DNA of 64,000 nucleotides. It comes from Deefgea rivuli DSM 18356 (lineage in GTDB: Bacteria > Pseudomonadota > Gammaproteobacteria > Burkholderiales > Chitinibacteraceae). Both the position numbers and the translations under genes were made by a program. The notes beneath the pieces were generated by a model. That model ran no database searches and was not told where the DNA came from. It worked only from the letters and a program-made list of their open reading frames with translations. The stretch lies in NCBI RefSeq assembly GCF_000620145.1, contig NZ_JHVM01000003.1:495007-559006 (forward strand), written 5' to 3'. Shown piece by piece: positions 29,004 to 37,489 of the stretch; within the stretch, counting starts at the first letter, position 1, and every line of letters begins with the position of its first letter.

Positions 29004-29120
29004 GGTCTGCTTTGGCCGAGCAGCACTAGCATGACCCCAAAAATCGAAAGGCCGCAATCTGATGGTTTGCGGCCTTTCGATTTTCGAACTTTAGTATCAA
29101 CAGATCGGCCATTGCGGACA
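29004..29120. repeat. Dispersed repeat A, copy 3, with 18-bp-arm terminator
   Basis: The ends are GGTCTGCTTTGGCCGA and TCGGCCATTGCGGACA. The centre is the best hairpin of the family: perfect 18-base arms at 29040-29057 and 29067-29084 around a nine-base loop, with A and T runs outside. It lies between convergent genes and should terminate both. Confidence 0.85.
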
Positions 29121-29164
29121 GTCAAAACCTCTATGTCGATGGCCAAAATTAGTGTGCCACTACA
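29108..29164. repeat. Left 57-bp inverted repeat of the attC-like cassette
   Basis: It matches the reverse complement of 29853-29910 over its full length at roughly three bases in four. The longest shared blocks are GATGGCCAAA and TGCCACTACA. Its outer end is part of repeat A copy 3. Confidence 0.7.
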
Positions 29165-29196
29165 AGTGGACGTCCCACTTGAGCGAGTTGTTAGGC
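29150..29196 (-). repeat. attC-like site at the 3' end of the cassette gene
   Basis: On the minus strand the gene's stop codon is embedded in GCCTAAC, a perfect integron core box. AACTCGCTCAAGTGG follows, and a hairpin with perfect 7-bp arms (CAAGTGG/CCACTTG). The proximal half is canonical attC. The distal half reads GTAGTGG in place of GTTRRRY. Confidence 0.55.
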
Positions 29197-29787
29197 AATA
29201 GCATTCTGAAGTGACTCCAGCCACCCGAGTGCGATTGCCCCTGAATTATCTCGATCTTGTTTTTTTGCAGCGAGTATATTTGAACGAGCGGTTCCCCACA
29301 GGAACCTTGCCTTGTGCTGCGTCCTTAAGAGCTCAGCCAATGACACAGTTGACTTGTAATGGGTGCTGCTACTCAAAACAAGTTCTGAAGCCTTAACTTT
29401 GAAATTTGGGTCAACTAGCGCCGCCGTGGCCGCTAGCTGAGGGGAGACCCAGCTTCCTTCTTTGATCCTCATCCATAGCGCCTCCAAAATGTGGCTGCTT
29501 GAGAAGCCAAGAGCAATAAATACGCAAGCAATATTATGGTAGCGCCAATTTAGAGCAGCTAGGAGACTGATGAGATCTGCCTCCAGTGTTTTCTCTGGCA
29601 CTTCTTTGAACAGGGATCTAAGCCTCTCGACCTCTGCAGGGATTTCTGCCCCGCGCATGGATAGCAGCGCTAGATAGTTTGCTCTGCTAACTCTAACTTT
29701 GCGGCCCTCAAATTCTCCTTCTGTAAAGAAACAGGTCTTTGATGCAGCCTCTTCGAGAGCGTGATCAATTTTCGGGAGTTCAAGCAT
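29191..29787 (-). CDS. Hypothetical protein in an integron-cassette-like unit
   Basis: A 198-residue, mostly helical protein without signal peptide or membrane segment. It starts LELPKIDHALEEAASKTCFF and has a central NWRYHNIACVFIALGFSSSH. No family is recognised. The gene fills the unit between two attC-like core boxes almost completely: GTTAGGC lies eight bases before the ATG and the TAA stop is inside GCCTAAC. This is the packing of a promoterless integron gene cassette. A neighbouring promoter would have to drive it. No integron integrase is present in the window. Confidence 0.7.
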   Translation of the reverse strand: MLELPKIDHALEEAASKTCFFTEGEFEGRKVRVSRANYLALLSMRGAEIPAEVERLRSLFKEVPEKTLEADLISLLAALNWRYHNIACVFIALGFSSSHILEALWMRIKEGSWVSPQLAATAALVDPNFKVKASELVLSSSTHYKSTVSLAELLRTQHKARFLWGTARSNILAAKKQDRDNSGAIALGWLESLQNAIA

Positions 29788-29794
29788 TTTTACT

Positions 29795-29862
29795 GCCTAA
29801 CGTTTGAGCTCAGGCCGCGGCCCGTCAGGGCTGTCGCGCCTGCAGCGAATTGTGTAGTGGCA
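29795..29862 (-). repeat. attC-like site at the 5' side of the cassette gene
   Basis: Read on the minus strand it ends in GAGCTCAAACGTTAGGC, a canonical attC right half with core box GTTAGGC. It begins ACAATTCGCTGCAGG, a canonical left inner half, but the outer left core reads CCACTAC, not RYYYAAC. GCCC-TGA-CGGGC forms the stem tip. Confidence 0.55.
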
Positions 29863-29910
29863 TACTGATTTGGCCATCAATAAACAAGCTCTGACAGTCT
29901 GCTAATGGCC
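29853..29910. repeat. Right inverted repeat of the attC-like cassette
   Basis: This is the inverted partner of 29108-29164. Its outer end (AGTCTGCTAATGGCC) again resembles a repeat A inverted end. A further degenerate pair of such ends continues to about 29980 (CCAAAGCGGTCAT). Confidence 0.65.
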
Positions 29911-30116
29911 GACTGCGGCCTGTGAACTACATCATGCTCGAAATGTGCCTATAGCTGCAACCACAGACAGCTCACGACCCAAAGCGGTCATTTAATGCGA
30001 AATTGTAGGGTGTGAAACACACAGCGTTGCGCACTAAACATAAAGGAGCAATTAAACCCTATTCGACGCCACAATGTTGTTCCGCGTGCGCAAGTTAAGG
30101 TTGAACATCCTACTGG
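29911..30116. other. Intergenic stretch with a degenerate repeat end
   Basis: No gene was seen. ACCCAAAGCGGTCATT near 29965-29985 looks like a worn repeat A right end. TTTAATGCGAAATT after it resembles TTTAATGCAAAATT at 23891, so a short common boundary sequence may be present. Confidence 0.35.
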
Positions 30117-30440
30117 TTACACTCGCTCATATACGCCACCAAAGCCACCCCAGCCATCTTGCTCAGGGTCAGTCACTATTAGGCAATCATTTGTCAACTT
30201 AATCTCTAGAGTAATATTGGGCGAACCAATTCGAAATAACTGCAATTTGCAAATTGACAGCATAAAAGGCGTTGATGATTGCCAGCATGACGGCGAGTTT
30301 TTAATGTCGTTTGTATTCGAGGACTCCGGCAAATTGGACAGATATAAGTCACCAACTTCGGTTATATACAAATACGTTCGCCTGAATTGGCCTTCAGTCC
30401 TGTCAAACTCACGTTTGCTTTGGAATAATCCGGAAACCAT
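30117..30440 (-). CDS. Hypothetical protein
   Basis: A 107-residue frame with plausible composition: KREFDRTEGQFRRTYLYI, then a Ser/Asn-rich loop, then ITLEIKLTNDCLIVTD. It ends in a Gly-rich tail (GWGGFGGVYERV). There are no membrane segments and no strong ribosome-binding site. It has the same strand as the other genes in this stretch. A frame on the opposite strand overlaps it but has poorer composition. No family is recognised. Confidence 0.5.
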   Translation of the reverse strand: MVSGLFQSKREFDRTEGQFRRTYLYITEVGDLYLSNLPESSNTNDIKNSPSCWQSSTPFMLSICKLQLFRIGSPNITLEIKLTNDCLIVTDPEQDGWGGFGGVYERV

Positions 30441-30569
30441 TTGTGTTACCTTTTGGTAAGTATGTGCTTCTGCACTCGACCCATTGCAGCCAGTTGCGCC
30501 CAGAAAAAGCGGACCTTAAGAACTGATGTTAAGTGCCGGCCTTGTGTGCCAATGCACCTCATCACTTTT

Positions 30570-31061
30570 CTAGCCTTGATCGAAGCTCAAGTAGTTCAAG
30601 TGCTCCCCAACAACCCATACTACACACCAAGTATTCACATTGCTTTCGACTGAAAAACAGAGAGCATTATCAAACGAAACGGTATCCTGAAACACCTTTT
30701 TATTGGCATTCACAAAGTTACAGCAATCTGCACTTATGTCGCTTGGTGCTGCGCAATTGCTAACAAGCTCTGCGAGGTCCTCTCCCCAATCAGGACTCTG
30801 AAGCACCTCGGACGGGGGCTTTAAATTCAGCTTGGCAATAACTAGTGACCAATCAGATGGAGTGACGTTGCAGCGTATTGCAACCCTGTCATCAACGCCA
30901 CTGCCGCCACTATAGAAATTTAAGGAGTAATCGAGTCCATTGATTTCAGGGGCGAAACCCAAGATGTTTTGGATGAGGCGGGTTGCTTTGCCTTTATCCG
31001 TATCCGAACTAGTGTAGCGGTAGTCAATTCCGTCGTAGGGATTCATGCTGGGTTCTTCCAT
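30570..31061 (-). CDS. Hypothetical protein
   Basis: A 163-residue soluble protein; a second ATG six codons in is also possible. Its composition is convincing: Tyr/Asp-rich start (MNPYDGIDYRYTSSDTDKG), KATRLIQNILGF helix, and two Cys-bearing strands late (NCAAPSDISADCCNFV, WCVVWVVGEHL). No family is recognised. It is bracketed by the short motifs AAAAAGCGGAC (30507) and GTCCGCTTTTT (31097), the same ends seen in repeat A, so it may be another repeat-bounded unit. Confidence 0.55.
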   Translation of the reverse strand: MEEPSMNPYDGIDYRYTSSDTDKGKATRLIQNILGFAPEINGLDYSLNFYSGGSGVDDRVAIRCNVTPSDWSLVIAKLNLKPPSEVLQSPDWGEDLAELVSNCAAPSDISADCCNFVNANKKVFQDTVSFDNALCFSVESNVNTWCVVWVVGEHLNYLSFDQG

Positions 31062-31130
31062 TTATACGCCCACAGTTTGTAATAAGAACGCCTGAATGTC
31101 CGCTTTTTGATGAAATGTTCATTGGCCGGT

Positions 31131-31240
31131 TGTGGCCGACCGCCGTCAGCTGACTATTGATTGTCACCGTGTACCGTAGCTGACGCAAAAGTAAGTTGCA
31201 TGCTGTAGGCGAAGAAACACATGAGCGGCCGCTTTGGCCG
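31131..31240. repeat. Dispersed repeat B, copy 2
   Basis: It shares most of 23744-23848, including GTACCGTAGCTGACGCAAA and GAAACACATGAG, and runs directly into the left end of repeat A copy 4. The pair B-A therefore recurs here and, inverted, at 25.8-26.0 kb. Confidence 0.65.
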
Positions 31241-31343
31241 ATCTGTAGATGCCCAAGGTTGAAAAACGAAAGGCCGCAAACCATCAGGTTGCGGCCTTTC
31301 ATACTTTAGAGTTGTGCCAGTGCTGTTCGGCCTAAGCCGACAC
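31225..31343. repeat. Dispersed repeat A, copy 4
   Basis: The ends are CGGCCGCTTTGGCCGA and TCGGCCTAAGCCGACA. The central hairpin is at 31265-31301. In reverse orientation it aligns with copy 2 along nearly the whole length, including GATGCCCAAGG beside the hairpin. Confidence 0.75.
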
Positions 31344-31656
31344 AGCGTAAATCTAGACATCTTAAAGTTAATCTCTATGCTCGGAGCCATATTTCTCAGT
31401 TTAACTCACTACGCACAAGCCACTTCAACCCGAAAACTGAACCAAAAGCTGATCGCTTTACACCTCAATTTTCCGTCACTGCCAAATGCAAAGCATCATC
31501 AGCGCGTAACTCGAATTAGCTTACCCCACTAGCGCTTCATCTGATTGCATGTCGGTCGATTCGTCAGTTCTACGCTTGCGCTGAATGGCTCCAATCGACT
31601 CGGTGCGTGACTTATGGTTCGCGTTCGTAACTATTGGGTAGCTCCGCCATAGCAAT
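31344..31656. other. Intergenic stretch downstream of the integrase
   Basis: I see no gene or clear signal here. It holds short open frames of poor composition between repeat A copy 4 and the 3' end of the integrase gene. Confidence 0.3.
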
Positions 31657-33165
31657 TTATGCGCGTTTTAGCGCCAGCACGTTATTAGCGATATGATTGG
31701 GGACAACACCAGATTCACACTCAGCTAATGCAGCGCCCCATTGATCAAGAGCTGCGCACCGCTCTTCCCACCTTGAAAAACGCACATATTTATCAGTTTC
31801 GCCATGTTGAGCTTTCTGTGAATGCGCCAGTACCCGCTTTACCACATCCCAATCTGCCCCCGTCAATTCCATCAAACGTGTTGCGGTCGTTCTGCGCAAG
31901 TCATACAGCGTCCAACGCCCACCGGATAGGTTGTATAAGTTGTACTGGCTACGAGCCCGGCTTTTTGTCATCCGCTTGGCAAGGTCTTCATCGGCGTAAT
32001 GCTGTCGGGTGGTGATATCGGTCGAGACGTTACTACGCAACACATGCGACACAGCTTTAATCGGTGCAGGAAATACAAAATCATTAGTGCGGATAGATTG
32101 CATTTGTAGTAATTGCTGAAAAGCAAAATCACTCAAATGAACATGGTGCATTTTGTGTTTTTTCATAGAACCCGTCGGATAAATCACCATCCGGCGCTCC
32201 ATTGAAACCCAATCCCAGCGGAGCTTAACTGCCTGCGATGCACGAACTCCTGTTGCTAGCATGTAACGAACAATACACTTTCCCGTCATGGCCTGTGCCG
32301 ACTCGGGTAGCTTCTTTTGCAATAGCTCAGTTAATTCGCAAAACTGAAGCGCCCGTCCTGCCTTACCTTCTTCTCCGTCTTGACCAATGACCTCATCGCC
32401 GTGCTTGGCAATAAAATCATTTGCATTAAAATTTTCGGGGCGCTGGTCTTCGGAAATTTTGGTTTTTCGTGCTGGCTTTTTAAACAATCTTAATTTGTGA
32501 TCTTCGGCAACCAACCCACGCTCTACGCCCCACTTGATAAGCTGAACCAACAATCCAAGTGCGTCACGCGCCGTATTCGCCTTACCATTCGCCACTGCAG
32601 CATCGTACGCCGCCATCACCGCGTTTTTGCTGGCTTCTTCAATGAGCACGCCACCAATGGCAGGTCCTAAATAACAATGCCAATGCGAGCGGCGAACTAG
32701 TCGGGAATGCGGGTCTATCGTCAGGCCGTGCGTACTATCCCAGCGTGCATACAGGTCATTCATGGTTAATCGACGAGCTTTCTCAGCTTCAATTTTAGCC
32801 AACGTTTGTGCGACCTCTTTCCGCGCCAGCTGTATCGCATCCTCTCGTTCAGCTCTGACTTGACGAATATCTAGTTTGGCTGCTTTCTGCATACGACACC
32901 ATGCAGCCCAGCGACGCGCTTCAGCTAGTTCATTTTTGGCGGTCGTTTCCGTGGCGATACGCTCCACTGGATCACCATTCATCCAGCAAACGATACGCAC
33001 ACCATTCAATGAATACCTAAAACGCCAATAGCGCCCCGATCTAGTGATGAGTAATTGCAGTCCATCACCATCATTCAAGATTAGCTCAGCGCCCAAATCA
33101 TCGTCATGGAGCTTATCAGGGGCTGATTTCACGTCTGTTTCATAGCTCAACAGATTTCTAGCCAT
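31657..33165 (-). CDS. Tyrosine recombinase / integrase of an integrative element
   Basis: A 502-residue phage-type integrase. The first 110 residues form an arm-binding-like domain (LILNDGDGLQLLITRSGRYWRF), and a helical core-binding domain spans about 130-250. The catalytic domain shows Arg in ATGVRASQAVKLRW (about 305), the box II Arg in LYDLRRTTATRL (about 428, with Tyr where His is usual), His in VLAHSQ (about 445) and the nucleophile in DKYVRF (about 459). ATG 33165 is preferred over the GTG at 33177. It starts about 150 bases from a tRNA 3'-half remnant, the usual place of such an enzyme at one end of a genomic island. Confidence 0.92.
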   Translation of the reverse strand: MARNLLSYETDVKSAPDKLHDDDLGAELILNDGDGLQLLITRSGRYWRFRYSLNGVRIVCWMNGDPVERIATETTAKNELAEARRWAAWCRMQKAAKLDIRQVRAEREDAIQLARKEVAQTLAKIEAEKARRLTMNDLYARWDSTHGLTIDPHSRLVRRSHWHCYLGPAIGGVLIEEASKNAVMAAYDAAVANGKANTARDALGLLVQLIKWGVERGLVAEDHKLRLFKKPARKTKISEDQRPENFNANDFIAKHGDEVIGQDGEEGKAGRALQFCELTELLQKKLPESAQAMTGKCIVRYMLATGVRASQAVKLRWDWVSMERRMVIYPTGSMKKHKMHHVHLSDFAFQQLLQMQSIRTNDFVFPAPIKAVSHVLRSNVSTDITTRQHYADEDLAKRMTKSRARSQYNLYNLSGGRWTLYDLRRTTATRLMELTGADWDVVKRVLAHSQKAQHGETDKYVRFSRWEERCAALDQWGAALAECESGVVPNHIANNVLALKRA

Positions 33166-33316
33166 TTTCACCACCACTTGACTCTATAGTGCCAGCTATA
33201 GTACCAGCCTCACAAAAAATCAAGAAGAGTCACAGAGTATCGCCAAAGTATTAGCACTTGATTTAATTGAGTTTTGATACATCATGACTCTTCATGATTA
33301 GGTGGAAAATTACATT

Positions 33317-33359
33317 CCGAAACTGAGGGTCACAGGTTCGATTCCTGTCGGGCGCACCA
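33317..33359 (+). other. tRNA 3'-half remnant, probable attachment site
   Basis: The sequence runs from an anticodon-loop-like TCCGAA through a 3' anticodon stem and GGGTC variable loop. It continues to a perfect T arm (ACAGG TTCGATT CCTGT), the acceptor strand CGGGCGC and ACCA. No 5' half (expected GCGCCCG start) is present upstream. It probably derives from a tRNA-Arg and is the duplicated end left by site-specific integration. The intact tRNA would lie to the left, outside the window. Confidence 0.75.
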
Positions 33360-33976
33360 ATCAAATCAACAAGTTAGCTACAAACTAAGATTACAGCCTT
33401 AAAAACTATAAAGCCACTCAGTGTTTTTGGTTACACTTAGTAAGTGCTTAGTTTCGCGATAGAATATTGCGGTGGTGTTGGTTTAGCTCTACAAGCCTTT
33501 ATCTAGAATGCCCCATAACATACCATTGATAACCCTTAAGGCAATCACTAGTGTGTATTGATACACTTAGCTCGGATTTTCGATAATTTTAATTTTCAAG
33601 TCCCCCCTACACACTGCCGCAACCAATTCCCGCCCCAAGCTTAATTAGCGCATCTCGACGACCTACAATAAATAGCAGCCCCTGCAGAACAAACCACAAA
33701 ACAACTTAACTTGATTGCCCTGCATTTTGTAGTCAGACGCTCAAGAGAAAAAAATCCTGATATCTCGCGTTTCATTTTTTAACCAACTTAGTTAGAGTGA
33801 CCTCATTCAGACATACAAAGCACGGGGCAGTTCCTCAAATATTCTTTGGCAAGTAACGACCCTCAGCAAGCCAGAAAGCGAAGTCATAAAACTTTAGTTT
33901 TTAAACTACGAATCTCGTCCTCACAAGCCAGCACTAAGCTATGTATTAGATAGTGCCGGCATCAAACTTAGGCTAT
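33360..33976. other. Gene-free stretch right of the putative attachment site
   Basis: I find no gene, RNA or convincing repeat here. The region is AT-rich between the tRNA remnant and the 3' end of the siderophore receptor gene. Confidence 0.4.
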
Positions 33977-36112
33977 TTACCAAGCATATTTGAGTGAGGT
34001 TGTTACGCTACGTGCATTGCCGAAATAGCAATACTTTTCGTCATAGCAAGATGCCACATAATCTTTATCAAACAAATTTTGTGCATTGATCTGCACGGAT
34101 GCGCCTTTCATCGATCCCCACCAGATTCCCAAATCTACGCTGGCCGACAAATCGAATACGGTCACATCAGGTACGATCAGCGTATTGGCTAAATCAGCGT
34201 AGCTCTTGCCGATATAGCGCGCCCCGCCCCCAATGCGAGCCCCTGTTACTGGGGTGTAGTTGATCCATGCAGAGGCAAGCTGCTGTGGCGATTGGCGTGG
34301 TCGGTTGCCGTCCTCATTCGGCACCCCATTCTGGATCGACATTTTGTTATATGTGTAAGCGGCCATTAAATGTACATTCTCTGTGACCGCAAAGTGTGAT
34401 TCTAGCTCTAAACCACGAGAGTTCACCGCTCCGACTGGGTCAAAATAAGACTCGCCAGGCACCATACGCGCTAAATTAGTTTGGTCTAAGTCATAGACGG
34501 CGGCGGTGAATAAAGTCCTTGGATTGGGCTGATATTTCAGGCCGGCCTCCCACTGTTTTCCACGAGTAGGTCGCAGGACCTGACCGTTTTGGTCGGTATT
34601 ACTACTTGGATCAAACGACTCGCTATAACTCATATAGGGCGCAAGGCCGTTCTCAAATAAATACAAAGCCCCGACGCGCGTACTGGTTTCGCTACCGTCC
34701 CAGTCGGTAGAAATAGCCGTATCGGTATCGAGCGATGAAGTGCGTGCGCGATCATAGCGAACCCCGCCCGTAAAGCGCCATGCACCCACACTAACTTGAT
34801 CCTGCAAATAAAAACCAAGCTGTCTGAATTCACGAATCCAATTGGATTGCGCCTTATCTTCGATACTGTGCTGGCGATAAATCGGATTGAACGCGTTAAT
34901 CTCTCCAACACTGCCCCAGCCCCAATACCCTTCGTTTTCACGAGTTTGGTAATCCACACCAAACACAACATCGTGCAACAAAGGTCCTGTTGCCAACACA
35001 CCCTGCATGCGGGTATCAACTGCTAGGCCATTTAGTTTCTCATTTGAGAATGAATACCCCCTAGATAAGTGAGTATCATCGCTCCAACCACTTTGATAGA
35101 CTTGCTCTAGATTAATATCTGAGCGGGTGTAACGCAGATTTTGTCGAAACTCCCACGTGGGGTTAAACCGATGCGCAAATTGGTAACCGACCATGCGCTG
35201 TTCCCGATCAAATTGATCGTTGTCTGGTTCGCCATCAAAAAACTCGCGACTCACTTTACGGCCAGCATGCTCGGTCACTGAGCCTTCAAACGGTGTACCG
35301 CTGTGATAGCCGCCCTTCGGGTCGTTTTGCAAATACGCTTGCAGCAATAAGGCCGTATCTGCACTGGGTTTCCACATTAATTGCGGCATCAACGCGAGGC
35401 GCTCTTCACTTGCATGATCTTGCATACTATCGGCAGCACGCCCCATACCCGTTAAGCGATAGCTCAATGTTTCAGTTAATCCTCCCGTGAAATCAAAGCC
35501 AAGCGCACGCTCGTTATTTGTTCCCACATCGACGCGAACTTCACTATGGCGTTCCATTTGCGGCTTTTTGCTCATCAACGCCACCATCCCGCCGGGTGCC
35601 GCATTGCCATAGAGCACCGACATTGGGCCACGGACTAAGTCGACTCGCTCAATGAAATAAGGATCAACTTGGAAAGCACTAAAACTCCCAGCATCCGACA
35701 TCAAACGCAAGCCATCTAGCACTGTATTGGCCATGCTGGTGTCAGCAAAACCACGCAAGGCCACATAGTCATAACGAGTGGCACTGCCGTATAAACCCGA
35801 ATACGCGCCTGCCGAGTAATTGAGTGCCTGAACCACTGTTTTTGGCATTTGTGCTTCGATTTGCGCCTGCGTGACCACGCTAACAGACTGTGCCAACTCA
35901 TTGAGCGGCGTGGTTGTTTTGGTTGCGGCACGACTATCACGCCCCAGCCAATCGCCTGCGTTACGCGCTTGATCGGCCTCCGTTGCCCCTACAACCTCAA
36001 CCTCTTGCAGTAATGCAGCATCACTCGCTAGCACAGAACCGGCCAGTACCGTAATTCCAGCGGCGCATAAGGCCTTCACTAGCGGGCGCAGTATCCATTG
36101 TTGTTGCTTCAT
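33977..36112 (-). CDS. TonB-dependent siderophore receptor
   Basis: A 711-residue outer-membrane receptor. The start at 36112 follows GAGGAATGT and gives a normal signal peptide (residues 1-29, ending VLAS). The plug domain is at about 60-190 (NELAQSVSVVTQAQIEAQMP, VDLVRGPMSVLYGNAAPGG) and a 22-strand barrel ends in the aromatic TTSLKYAW. It belongs to the FhuE/FpvA-like siderophore receptors. It diverges from the siderophore operon over a Fur box and is the likely receptor for the ferric form of that operon's product, powered by TonB-ExbBD encoded elsewhere. Iron repression is expected. Confidence 0.93.
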   Translation of the reverse strand: MKQQQWILRPLVKALCAAGITVLAGSVLASDAALLQEVEVVGATEADQARNAGDWLGRDSRAATKTTTPLNELAQSVSVVTQAQIEAQMPKTVVQALNYSAGAYSGLYGSATRYDYVALRGFADTSMANTVLDGLRLMSDAGSFSAFQVDPYFIERVDLVRGPMSVLYGNAAPGGMVALMSKKPQMERHSEVRVDVGTNNERALGFDFTGGLTETLSYRLTGMGRAADSMQDHASEERLALMPQLMWKPSADTALLLQAYLQNDPKGGYHSGTPFEGSVTEHAGRKVSREFFDGEPDNDQFDREQRMVGYQFAHRFNPTWEFRQNLRYTRSDINLEQVYQSGWSDDTHLSRGYSFSNEKLNGLAVDTRMQGVLATGPLLHDVVFGVDYQTRENEGYWGWGSVGEINAFNPIYRQHSIEDKAQSNWIREFRQLGFYLQDQVSVGAWRFTGGVRYDRARTSSLDTDTAISTDWDGSETSTRVGALYLFENGLAPYMSYSESFDPSSNTDQNGQVLRPTRGKQWEAGLKYQPNPRTLFTAAVYDLDQTNLARMVPGESYFDPVGAVNSRGLELESHFAVTENVHLMAAYTYNKMSIQNGVPNEDGNRPRQSPQQLASAWINYTPVTGARIGGGARYIGKSYADLANTLIVPDVTVFDLSASVDLGIWWGSMKGASVQINAQNLFDKDYVASCYDEKYCYFGNARSVTTSLKYAW

Positions 36113-36163
36113 ACATTCCTCACATAAATCCACCGGAGCGACATTACCCCAAGGCGAACTAAA

Positions 36164-36191
36164 TGATAATGGTATTGATAACCATTGTCAT
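36164..36191. promoter_or_regulatory. Fur box between receptor and siderophore operon
   Basis: GATAATGGTATTGATAACCA and the following TTGTC form a near-palindrome close to the consensus GATAATGATAATCATTATC. It lies 52 bases upstream of the receptor start and about 75 upstream of the hydroxylase start, so one Fur dimer array could repress both directions in iron-rich cells. Confidence 0.85.
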
Positions 36192-36264
36192 CTGTGACAT
36201 CATTTGCACCAACTTACAGGCTGTATTGATTGAGCCTGACATTTGCACCGTCTTGGAGATGAGA

Positions 36265-37485
36265 ATGCATGACAGAATTTACGATTTAATCGGTGTTGGG
36301 ATTGGCCCGTTCAACTTAGGTCTAGCAGCACTGAGCGAGCCAATTTCTGGGTTCGATACTCTATTTCTTGATATGGCCGATGGCTTTAACTGGCATCCTG
36401 GCATGCTACTCGATCACGCCACGATGCAAACCTCGTTCATCGCCGACCTCGTCACCCTAGCCAATCCCACCAGCCCGTATAGTTTTTTAAATTTTGCCAA
36501 GCACAGTGGCCGACTTTATGCCTTTTACATCAAAGAAGACTTTTTTCTACTGCGGCAAGAATATAACCAATATTGCCAATGGGTTGCCGCTCAGTTGAGC
36601 AATGTCTGCTTTCAACAATTTGTACAGTTTGCACGCTATGACGAAAAAAAATCATGCTATGTATTAAGCTGCATCTCAACAAAGACGGGAGTTACAAGTC
36701 AATACCTTGCCAAGAAAATCGTGCTTGGTACGGGAACCAAACCATTACTTCCGCCATGCTGCGAGGCCATCCCTGTCGTTCACAGTAGCCAATATGCCTA
36801 TCGAAAAAATGAACTTCAGCAAAAAAAACGCATTGCAATTGTCGGTAGCGGGCAAAGTGCCGCTGAGATTTATCTTGATCTACTCAAAGACGCGCGTCGA
36901 TTGGGCTATCAGTTGGACTGGATCACCCGTTCGGCACGGTTTTTCCCACTCGAATACACCAAGTTAACCTTGGAAATGACGTCGCCCGATTACATCGACT
37001 ATTTTCACTCACTACCCAGCGCAGTGCGCGCTCCCTTGCTCGACTCACAAAAAGGCTTATACAAAGGAATCAATCGCACCCTTATCAACGCCATTTTTGA
37101 TGAGCTCTACCGAATCGGAATTGATGGACCACCGCCGAGCCAACTCGTCTGCAATACCGAATTACAGTCGATTCGATACAAGGACACCTTTTTTTTAACT
37201 CTGTACCACGAAGAAACCAAGCAGCTCAGCACTGCAGATTACGATAGCGTCATTATCGCCAGCGGTTATGGCTATCAAGAGCCTGCATTCTTGCAAGGGA
37301 TTGGGCAACGGATTTTGCGCGACGAGACGGGTCAATTTGCTGTACGACGCAATTACAGCATCGACCCGTTGGGTAAAGAAATTTTTGTCCAAAATGCAGA
37401 GCTGCATACACATGGCCTTGCCGCGCCCGATCTGACGATGGCTTGCCATCGCAATTCAATCATTCTGCGTGAAATCTTAGGCTAA
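36265..37485 (+). CDS. Siderophore diamine N-hydroxylase (IucD/AlcA/PubA family)
   Basis: A 406-residue flavin-dependent N-monooxygenase. It N-hydroxylates a diamine (putrescine or cadaverine) or lysine in the cytoplasm, the first step of hydroxamate siderophore synthesis. The FAD motif GVGIGPFNLGLAAL is at residues 9-22, and the family signature HPGMLLDHATMQTSFIADLV follows. The NADPH motif is IAIVGSGQSAAEIYLDLL, and the late ATG-like IIASGYGYQEP is present. ATG 36265 is chosen for its GGAG and because the extra 34 residues upstream run through the Fur box. It is the first gene of an eight-gene operon. The substrate cannot be fixed from sequence alone, though the accompanying genes favour a diamine. 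Confidence 0.9.
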   Translation: MHDRIYDLIGVGIGPFNLGLAALSEPISGFDTLFLDMADGFNWHPGMLLDHATMQTSFIADLVTLANPTSPYSFLNFAKHSGRLYAFYIKEDFFLLRQEYNQYCQWVAAQLSNVCFQQFVQFARYDEKKSCYVLSCISTKTGVTSQYLAKKIVLGTGTKPLLPPCCEAIPVVHSSQYAYRKNELQQKKRIAIVGSGQSAAEIYLDLLKDARRLGYQLDWITRSARFFPLEYTKLTLEMTSPDYIDYFHSLPSAVRAPLLDSQKGLYKGINRTLINAIFDELYRIGIDGPPPSQLVCNTELQSIRYKDTFFLTLYHEETKQLSTADYDSVIIASGYGYQEPAFLQGIGQRILRDETGQFAVRRNYSIDPLGKEIFVQNAELHTHGLAAPDLTMACHRNSIILREILG

Positions 37486-37489
37486 CCTT

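Noticed and set aside
30217..30459. 80-codon plus-strand frame opposite the gene at 30117-30440
   Set aside because: It overlaps a frame with better composition on the strand used by its neighbours and lacks a start signal. The choice is not certain.
22429..31656. Classical chromosomal integron with a regular attC array
   Set aside because: There is no integron integrase gene in the window, and only one gene has attC-like cores on both sides. The regular repeat between the other genes has different, non-attC ends.
33283..33359. Complete tRNA gene
   Set aside because: Only the 3' half can be folded. The 5' acceptor strand GCGCCCG and the D arm are missing upstream.
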